NCBI RefSeq assembly: GCF_021462225.1 | Contig: NC_061816.1 | Location: 26,273,049 to 26,337,048 of the forward strand | From: Girardinichthys multiradiatus | Taxonomy: Eukaryota; Chordata; Actinopteri; Cyprinodontiformes; Goodeidae | DNA length: 64,000 bases | Direction: 5' to 3' | Shown here: positions 55,916 through 64,000 of the stretch, one piece after another | Numbering within the stretch: position 1 is the first letter of the stretch | Layout of the letters: each line of letters opens with the position of its first letter | Translations under genes and position numbers: made by a program | Notes under the pieces: model-generated | Seen by the model: only the letters and a program-made list of their open reading frames with translations | The model's database searches: none | What the model was told of the DNA's origin: nothing

Positions 55916-57425
55916 CAATTCAAATAAAATTCAAAACACTGAATTGAATCCCAGAGGGAACTTAAATGTTGATTTAGCTCATATAATCCAGAGCTGTTAT
56001 AGATGCTGATGGCTGTGGGCAGGAAGGATCTCTTGTAGCGCTCCGTCTTACAGCAGATCTAAAGAAGCCTTTTTAAGTCTTTAAGATTTTAAGTCCCTGG
56101 CTCTGATGCTGCTAGCCCTGCAGATGATGACAGAAGAGATCAGACTTTCCACAACAGACTTATAGAAGATATGCAGCATCCCCACTCTAGTCTGTTGTCC
56201 AGGTGAACACCAAGATATTTATACTCTTCCACCACTTCCACTTCTTCTCCATGATACAAATAGTTTTTGGCTTATTCCTGTTTCTCTTAAAATCTACAAT
56301 CATCTCCTTTGTTTTAGTCACGTTCAAAATGAGATGATTGTTTCCACACCATGCCACAAAGAGGTCCACCACCTTCCTGTACTCAGCTTCTTGTCCATCT
56401 CTGATCCACCCCACGAATGCAGAATCATCAGAGTATTTCTGCAGATGACAGGAGTCTGTCTTGTACTGGAAGTCTGAGTCGTACAGAGTAAAAAGGAATG
56501 GTGAGAGTACAGTCCCCTGTGGTGCTCCTGTGCTGCTGACTACCTGGTTAGACTCATAACCCTTCAGTCTAATAAACTGTGGTCTGTTTGTCAGGTAGTC
56601 TTTAACCCAGGAGGTTGTTGAGGCCTCCACCTGAGTCTTCTGGAGTTTCTGACAAAGCAAATCAGGTTGGATTGTATTAAATGCACTGGAGAAATCAAAG
56701 AACATGATCCTCACAGTGCTGCTGGCTTTGTCCAGATGACAGTGGGTTTGTTGAAGCAGGTGTATGATGGCATCTTCTACTCCAACTCCACAGCGATAAG
56801 CAAACTGAAGGGTGTCCTGATGGTTTACTGTTTGCTTACTCAGGTGGGCCAACAGGAGTCTCTCTAGGACCTTCATGATGTGAGATGTCATGGCAACAGG
56901 TCTATAGTCATTGAGGACTGATCGGTGAGTTTTCTTTGGTACCGGAACAAGACAGGAGGTCTTCCACAACACTGACATGGTCCCTGGACCTGCAGACTTA
57001 TTCCGGCTCAGTCTCTCCAGTTATCTCTTCACCTGACTTCTGAAGACACCCAGGTGGAAGGGGGAGGCAAATGGAGCATCATCATCTTCTGATTTGGTTG
57101 AAGAAAAACATGTAGAAGCAGGAGGGTCCATGGCTGAGGTAGAAGATAAAACATTTGAGGTGTGACAGGCAAGTTGTGGGTCAAAGAAGGGTGGGATTTC
57201 TATTTCGCTCTGAGCAAGGGAGGACAATTCTCTTTATTACAGGTTGCCTCTGAACAAGGGGTTTATATTTTGAGCAGAGAAAAACAAGATTGTGATCTGA
57301 TTTGCCTTTGCTTTAGAGTCCATGACATTTGCAGTAAACAAATCCAATGTTTTCTTTTCTCTGGTAGAGTTGTTGAAACATTGGAAGTGTAGCAGAGAAT
57401 GAAGCATGGTTAAAGCTACAAAAGA
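55916..57425 (-). mobile_element. CR1/L2-group LINE, copy B, internally deleted
   Basis: Same family as 1578-4770, with the 3' tail AATTCAATTCAAATAAAATT at 55914. Compared with copy A it lacks about 270 bp of the region after the RT (A 1810-2080), about 100 bp near 56975, and about 500 bp near 57232 between the RT and endonuclease. It ends in the endonuclease at about 57420. Confidence 0.82.
56187..56978 (-). pseudogene. LINE reverse transcriptase core (copy B)
   Basis: An open 263-codon frame with DYRPVAMTSHIMKVLERLL, motif A FFDFSSAFNTIQ, motif B GAPQGTVLSP and motif C KYSDDSA (YxDD present). The RT core is intact, but it has lost the sequence upstream of DYRP and the C-terminal domain, so it cannot work as an element. 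A short upstream remnant is at 57021-57227. Confidence 0.82.
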
Positions 57426-57941
57426 GTGATAATGTTAGGTCCTGACTGTCTACGTCAGGTATCAAGGTATTATACAATGGCCGCACAAGATAAAAACAGT
57501 GATAGGACAGTCTCCAGCTGAAAGGTGATAAAGTTAAGATTTCTATGGTGATTCATCCAGTAATGAGGAGAAAGCCAGGAGAAGTGTTGTATGCATGAAG
57601 TGGCTTTGAGACCTAACAAACCATCACACAACCTAGGGGTTTAAAAGTGCACCGTGGCCAGCCCAGTGAGCCTGTAATTCACCACAGTGGGGGATGACCA
57701 CTTGTGACACAAAAGTGTCATTCCAAACAATAAAATTGATGCAGAGTGATGCTGAAATGTTTACCCTAGTTGGACCCAGGATTGTTATTCTGATCCCCAT
57801 GGCAATTACCCCTTCTGTTTTTCCAAATAACTGTTACCAGAATACCTTAGGGGGGCATGCAGTGGTAGTACTAGTCTAACATTTTCTCTACAAAATCAGT
57901 CTATGTTTCACTCATAGGGCTTCGCTGCACTACTGCAATGT
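57426..57941. other. No recognised gene
   Basis: Nothing that I can name. Confidence 0.4.
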
Positions 57942-58750
57942 ACAGTGGCATGAAAACATATTACCCTCTGCTTCCAATCATCAACACATTTTAATATCAG
58001 ACAAAAATAACCTCATTACATTCAAGCTCATATTATAAAAAAAAAGAAAATGTTCCTTTTCTGAAATACAGTGTAGGTTTTCTGCCAAATGCCAACCTTC
58101 CAAAAAGGTCAAGTTTTTTTTTTTTTATGTGTCCAGAGAATAGTTTCCCAGAAGTCTTGGAGATGTTTTTCGGTAAATGTTAGATGGACCTTTGTGTTTT
58201 TTTGGGTCAGCAGTAGTTCTGGCCTTAGAACTCTCTCATGGAGGCCATTTTTGCCTCTTCTCTCTTTGTTATTGTTGAATCATGAACTCTGACCTTATCT
58301 GAGGCCTTGAGGTTTGCAGAACTTTAGATGTTCTGGGTTCTTCTGTGACCTCCTAGATGAGTCTATGATGAGCTCTTGGAATAATTTTGGGAGGTTGGCC
58401 AATCCTGGGAAGTTTCTCCACTTTTCCATATTTTCCCCATGTGTGGATAGTGTTTCTCATTGCGGTTTTCTGGAGACCCACAGACTTAGAAACAGCTTTG
58501 TAACCCTTTCCAGACTAACAGATGTCAGAAAGTTTTGTTTAAGTGATTTCTTGATTCTACATGTCTGGCACTAATCAGACCTGGGCGTGACTAGTTAAGA
58601 TGAACCAGTAAAGATACTTGTAAATGTAGATTTAAGAACAGGGGCAATTGTTGAGCACATAATGTCCAAGTTTGTTTGGCTAGCTTCTCCTTTTATGAGA
58701 GAGGTTATTATTTAAAAAAACACTTTTTGTGTTTCCTCAGGTTTTCTTTG
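57942..58750 (-). mobile_element. Tc1 relic (family of 18484), internally deleted
   Basis: Left end ACAGTGGCATGAAAACATAT and ATATCAGACAAAAATAACCT. The transposase part in reverse is CTCATGGAGGCCATTTTTGC, GAATCATGAACTCTGACCTT and GAGGTTGGCCAATCCTGGGA, ending GTCTGGCACTAATCAGACCT. The catalytic half is deleted. Confidence 0.72.
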
Positions 58751-58859
58751 TGTGATCTATTTGTTTTTATTTTTGGTGAGCCAAAATCCAAGACAAAAGA
58801 CTAATATGTAAAGTCTAAATACGTCCTCATAGAAGTAAAGCTGTCAAAACCCTGCCCTC

Positions 58860-59185
58860 CCTCAAATTCTATCTGGTGCCTATCTGCAGTGGTATTTGGG
58901 CAAAAGGTAGGAGACACCTTGAACAAGTCACCAGTCCATCACAGGGTAACACAGAGACACACAGCTATACACACACTCATACCTAATGGCAATTTAGAGT
59001 CTACTTAACCTATCAGTCGTGTTTTTGCAATAAGGGAAAAAGCTCAGAGTACCAGGAGAGAACCAACGTCTGCACATGGAGAACTTGCAAACTCCATGCA
59101 GAAGGATCCCAGGCTGGGATTCAAACCTAGGACCTCTTTGCTGCAAGGCATCAGTGATAACAATTGTGCCACCATTCAGCCCCCA
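58860..59185. repeat. Common fish dispersed repeat (LINE 3' UTR type)
   Basis: ACCAGTCCATCACAGGGTAA, CACACACTCATACCTAATGG, CAATTTAGAGTCTACTTAAC, GGAGAACTTGCAAACTCCAT, GGATTCAAACCTAGGACCTC and GCCACCATTCAGCCCC are all in the usual order. It has no coding capacity. A fragment is at 49780. Confidence 0.7.
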
Positions 59186-62100
59186 ATCTGCAGTGCAATA
59201 TTCTCTAGTTCAGGTAAAAGAAAGTAATTTCCCTTCCGGTCTCTAGAATCAGTCCTCTTCTACTTTCAGAGCTCACCAATGTTTGTGCATAGATGATAAT
59301 TGTAGCAAAAATTTCACTATGTTTTTTCTCCTGGAAACTGACTCCTTCCTGTTAAAAAAAAAGGCAGAAAACAAAATTTCAGATTGTACCATTACATTTG
59401 CTGCATCATCATCCATTTATGGAAGTGTCTTGTTTTAGTGGGTATGACTAAAATGGCTCTTTTTGCTTTAGAAAAGTCTTTTAAAACGACTTCTCTGCTT
59501 TGAGAACCAGTAGAACGATTCACACTTCTAAGATTGTTGGGTTGTGTGGCTCTGGAATATAACGCTGTATCCATTTAAGTTCCTCAGTTTTAATGACAGC
59601 AGCCTTTATCTTATTTTAGCAGCATAAAGATGAGGACCATTTAGAATTAATGTTTTTAAAACCATTTTTTTCAAAATATTTATTGCGTTTTGGGCATAGC
59701 ACATCTAAAACTCCATGAAAATATGGCAGAACTCATTATTTACATAAAAAAACTGTAGTATGTCAAATTATTTAGCAAAGCATGACCAAAGTCAGGGTCC
59801 TTTCATCCCAATAACATGTGCAAAACATGATCTTTTAAAGATGCACTTCCTATAAAGAAAGCTGAAATTATATTTCTAATATTCAACCTTGTTTAGATGA
59901 TAAAATAATGCTTAGGCCGAGAGTCTCTATGTCAGCCGGAGGCCAATAATTACCCAAACAACTGCTCAGCAGAGAGCCCCTGTCTCAGATAATTAGATGG
60001 TCCTCAGAATGACTGGTTTTAAGTATACTGCTGGGATAGAGCCTTGGCTTTGACCAGTCTTAGCCAATGACAGGTTTTAACCTTCTAGTGAGAATGATCC
60101 ACAATGGAAAAAACCTTTCAAAGGCTTCTGGGGCATATTTATTAAAAACTACTGATTATTTTATGTAGATAAGGATAAATTGTGTACAAATATCTACAAA
60201 GACAGTCAGGAGACTGGTTTAAAACCACTGCTGTATGCTCAAGTGTATATTTCTGTTGCATGGCTGTAAATACACAACACAATGTGAATATTTGAGGGTT
60301 TTGCATCGCATACTGAGTCATTCCAAAGAGACGAGACATGGTCCTTGTGTTCTTATAAAATATATACAAATGTATTTACCTCTCTGTACAGAGCATGGAG
60401 TTTCTAGTAATATAAGGCAATGTGAATGTTAGCCTTTTTTGTCAAAACAACAGTAAAAATGACTTTAGATTAGTCAACTAAAGACCAAATGAAGGAGTGC
60501 ATTTATGTGACAAATAAACAAGATGTGTGATTTGTATATATGTGCTGAAGAAAATTTGAACTGAAATATTTTGTCCTGTCAATGTTTCATGTATGATGGC
60601 TAATATCTGTATATGCTTTGAATTATATCTGCAACTTGGCCACAATTGTGTTCTTGTATAAGATGCAACCTGAATAACTAAAAAGGGTAAATCAACAAAA
60701 GATTTAACTGTTGTGTTTTCTTTTCTCATTATTGTGTTTTTGTGTTTTTAACTGGACAGTAAAACCAATGCATTAAACATGTACTTATATTGTCCCTTCA
60801 TTTCATCTTTTAATAACATTAGTGTGGGTGAAGACAAAGGAGTCCTCTATGATTGAAGAAGCATATTTCTGCCATCTTAAACAGAAATATTTGGTAATTT
60901 ACTGCAAACGTAAGGTGAAACAATAATGGTGCATGGAGTAGAGGTCAGGGCTGATGTGTATTACATTCTGTATTACTGTGAACTTATTCTACTTTGTATC
61001 ATATAATCCCATGCAGAGTGGGCACATTTCTGATTAATGGTACTCTCTAGATTATTCATTGAATTAAAACAACCCTTTTTCTGAGATCATAGTTCTTATA
61101 TGACGTTAAATCTGGCAAAAGCACTAATTTGAACCTTCTGTAAAGTAATGGTAGATCATTCAAGAACAATTATAGCCTATAATAGTGCTATATTAAATCA
61201 TACTACCATATACTAATAAGTATATCAGAGAGTTCTTTCCTTTGCCAATGAACCTCCTTGTGAAGTCACGAGTCATTGGTGAGAAAGTCTGAGTCAATTC
61301 AAAAGTCTTTTATGCTTTTATCAAGTCGAATCTAAAGTCATTAAATTTGGGACTCGAGTCTGACTTTATTTCAAGTCACCTGACTCAAGTCCACATATCT
61401 GGTTGATACTAATCATCAACTATTATACATTCTATATAAATAAACATATTTAATGATTAGAAATCGATGTAATAAACCAAACAAATACACATATCAGGAC
61501 AAACAACATAGAACAAAGAAACTACTACTACTCAAAAAAATTAGAGAACTTTCTGAAATTTTGTCAGAATTATTGCTTAAGTTCAAATGATCATTTATTA
61601 GATTTTACTGGAATTTCCTGGAACTTTGTAAGATCTCTTTTTTATCTGATTGCTTTCTTTTGCTAACTTATCTAATCTAAGAGGAAACGGGAGGAAGAAG
61701 TTCTGTCTTCTACAGCTGTCCTTATCCAGTTACATATCAACAGAGTAACAGAGAATATTCCCACCTCATTAGCATGAGAATATCAACTCCATCCTTGTAG
61801 ATCTCAGGTTCGCTGCCAGCAGGCAGGATAACACTCCAACAATTTTGCTCTCTCTCTCTGCTGAAGAAGTCCAGGTCATCATCTTCACAACTGGCCTTGG
61901 TTGCTCTGAGAAACAAGAGGCAAGAGGTGTCTGTCCCAAAGTTCTTCTCAAAAAGGTTAGTAGAAAAAGGAAAGCGTTTCATTAACACAGGAGGACAGTC
62001 TCAGGCCATGTTGAAGACAAAACTACAAAGGAACTCCAACAATCCCCCTCTGCTCAGCTAGTCAGACTGTATGGTGTAACGGCTTATCTTGATAAACGCA

Positions 62101-62477
62101 GAGCTTCACTCATCTTACTTGTTCTGATTCTTCTTCATCTCTGACGTGTCTTTGACGTGTCTGGTTTCACTGATCTTCCTGCCACATCTATAGTTGGCAA
62201 ATGTGTATATCAGGAGACAGTCCTTAAGATGTGGGGGCAGCGGATGTCAAAAAAAAGACTAACTTTATCAAGGATGGAGATATTTCCAAGCACAGCCCCA
62301 GCATAATCCTCCAGGAGGAAGAAGAGGCAAAAATCAGAATTTTCTCCACATCTCTGTGTTTTGTTGGTAGACATATGTTCCTCCATTGGGGAAAGGCGGG
62401 ATCTTTCCTGCCTCTCAGTCCTTTGACTAGTCGGTTACTGTATACGTAGCTCAGTTGACCATGTGGACTGAACACTC
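59186..62477. other. No recognised gene
   Basis: The longest non-repetitive-looking stretch. Minus frames at 60478-60729 and 61737-61988 have no motif, and nothing resembles an exon with good splice sites that I could support. TCAAGTCGAATCTAAAGTCA with GACTCGAGTCTGACTTTATT at 61323-61380 looks like an old small DNA element. Confidence 0.4.
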
Positions 62478-62720
62478 AGGGCCTGATCTTCAAAGATCCC
62501 AAATAGTGGGTGCTAATTTGCGTGTACTATAAATTTCACGTGTTGGGCGTGTTGAGTGCGATTTTCAAAGATTGCATATGCAATGGAAAACAGGTGCAAA
62601 ACAGGTAGAGACCGCCCTATTTAAATGGAGAATTGCGTGTGCTACTGGCTGGAACAAGAGGAAAAGCAAACAGATTCTCTGATGAGTTGCTAGAAATATG
62701 CAGGGATTGTTACACTGCAT
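62478..62720 (+). mobile_element. Possible PIF/Harbinger-like element end
   Basis: AGGGCCTGATCTTCAAAGAT followed by GTGCTAATTTGCGTGTAC resembles the terminal repeats of fish Harbinger-type elements. Nearby, one frame reads RGKANRFSDELLEICRDCY, loosely like a Myb/SANT start. The other end is not identified. Confidence 0.3.
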
Positions 62721-63577
62721 CATTATAAATGATCCAGTTACTGATTTTTTCCCTCTGTTCCGTTCGGCCCTTGCTTTTCTGGACTGTTAGTTAGTTAGCT
62801 TTTGTTGTGCTACTCACAGCAGGTTTGTCATCTGCCCTGAAGAGATTATTTCTCTTATCTTGCTCGATGTAACTCGCAACGAATTGGCCAATCAATATTA
62901 ACAATATAAAAGAAATATGTCTGTTAATTAATTTGTCTCCCTTGATCTTTTAATTCTTTTCGGAGACTCACCGGGGTTCTGTTGTTTTCTTGAGAGTAAA
63001 TGTTTGGAGAGTTCGGAGTTTATCATAAACAGCCACAATATTTCAGCCTGAACCTAATATTAGCCAGATAAAAATATCTTGTTGTAGGAGTTGGCAATCT
63101 GTATGTTATACCATTGCTAATTTTAAAACACAGCGTCACATAACTGTACTGCAAAAAAGTTAACTCGAACATTTATGTACGTAAAAATAAATTATTTTTC
63201 AATGATTTTACTCAATTCGTTTTGTTTGTTTTGCCGGTATTATAATGACATACAACATATTTGATTTTTTTAATTGTTTTTTGGTGACACAAAATTATTT
63301 TTTACTGCATAAACAAAACCCTCCCCTGGCATATGTTCACATTTAAATCACGTAAACAAACTGATCCAGCTGCGATTCCCCTGCAACGTCATAACGTTAC
63401 TGTCAATAATGCTTGTTTAGTGAGAAGGTTAAAGCATAAACTGTCTTTGTCACCACATGGAAAAGCTGCCTTAAAATTGTGATTTTTCACCAGCTAAAAC
63501 GTGATTTCAGAATCCAGTTTGCAAATGAAGGATTTAATCACCCTTATAATGTCTTTAGTTCTTTCCTATTAATTATA
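62721..63577. other. No recognised gene
   Basis: AT-rich sequence up to the TA insertion site of the next Tc1 element. Confidence 0.42.
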
Positions 63578-64000
63578 CAGGTCCTTCTCAAAATATTAGC
63601 ATATTGTGATGAAGTTCATTAATTTCCATAATGTCATGATGAAAATTTAACATTCATATATTTTAGATTCATTGCACACTAACTGAAATATTTCAGGTCT
63701 TTTATTGTCTTAATACGGATGATTTTGGCATACAGCTCATGAAAACCCAAAATTCCTATCTCACAAAATTAGCATATTTCATCCGACCAATAAAAGAAAA
63801 GTGTTTTTAATACAAAAAACGTCAACCTTCAAATAATCATGTACAGTTATGCACTCAATACTTGGTCGGGAATCCTTTTGCAGAAATGACTGCTTCAATG
63901 CGGCGTGGCATGGAGGCAATCAGCCTGTGGCACTGCTGAGGTCTTATGGAGGCCCAGGATGCTTCGATAGCGGCCTTTAGCTCATCCAGAGTGTTGGGTC
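63578..64000 (-). mobile_element. Tc1 element of the 334-aa family, copy 2, cut by the window end
   Basis: Starts CAGGTCCTTCTCAAAATATT after TA at 63576-63577. It differs from 38747-39170 at only a handful of bases, and the outer and inner repeat motifs are both present. The right part lies outside the window. Confidence 0.92.
63855..64000 (-). CDS. Tc1 transposase, C-terminal part, partial
   Basis: The minus-strand frame ends SAKGFPTKY and stop (TCA at 63855-63857), 277 bp from the element end, exactly as in the copy at 39024. The visible codons cover the last 48 residues (…TLDELKAAIEASWASIRPQ and on). No stop is seen within them. The catalytic core is off the window, so intactness is unknown. 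Confidence 0.88.
   Translation of the reverse strand, partial: PNTLDELKAAIEASWASIRPQQCHRLIASMPRRIEAVISAKGFPTKY

Overview
This window looks like nuclear DNA of a teleost fish. The evidence is two exons of a muscarinic acetylcholine receptor of the M4 type, set in AT-rich, intron-like sequence packed with fish-style transposons: several Tc1 families, CR1/L2-type LINEs, hAT-like elements and a tyrosine-recombinase retrotransposon. I cannot name the species. Nothing prokaryotic, plasmid-like or phage-like is present.

The only host gene I can support is chrm4 on the + strand. One internal exon (17019-17291, end of the third intracellular loop) is joined across a phase-0 intron of about 9.8 kb to the terminal exon (27087-27332, TM6, TM7, helix 8 and stop). 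The exons for TM1-TM5 are not visible and should lie upstream of position 1. About 690 bp after the TM7 codons lies a decayed second copy of that segment (27884-28050), which is most likely a tandem exon duplication that died.

Layout from left to right. 1.1-5.7 kb: a LINE (EN and RT readable, with stops) sitting between two pieces that resemble the ends of a small DNA element. 5.7-17 kb: small-element remains, two Sleeping Beauty-type Tc1 relics and two LINE fragments. 17-27 kb: the chrm4 intron, with a tRNA-headed SINE-like repeat, an old Tc1 relic and a Tc1 copy with an open 339-aa transposase. 28-37.7 kb: fragments of at least four Tc1 families, a second L2 fragment, and one Tc1 element inserted into another at a TA. 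37.9-42.9 kb: a three-level nest in which an Ngaro/DIRS-like retrotransposon is split by a hAT element (8-bp duplication CATAGGCC), which is itself split by a complete Tc1 element (38747-40356) with an open 334-aa transposase. 43-64 kb: more Tc1 relics, an L2 fragment with a long pentanucleotide tail, a second copy of the 25-kb Tc1 family, a deleted sister of the first LINE, and the start of a second copy of the 334-aa Tc1 family running off the window.

I found no new multi-gene system. The points most worth a second look are the chrm4 intron and dead exon copy, the triple transposon nest, a 19-bp hairpin containing a CRE palindrome close to the chrm4 exon, and an RFX X-box-like palindrome in the 5' part of the LINE. 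Element ends were read by eye and are exact only where a target duplication is quoted.
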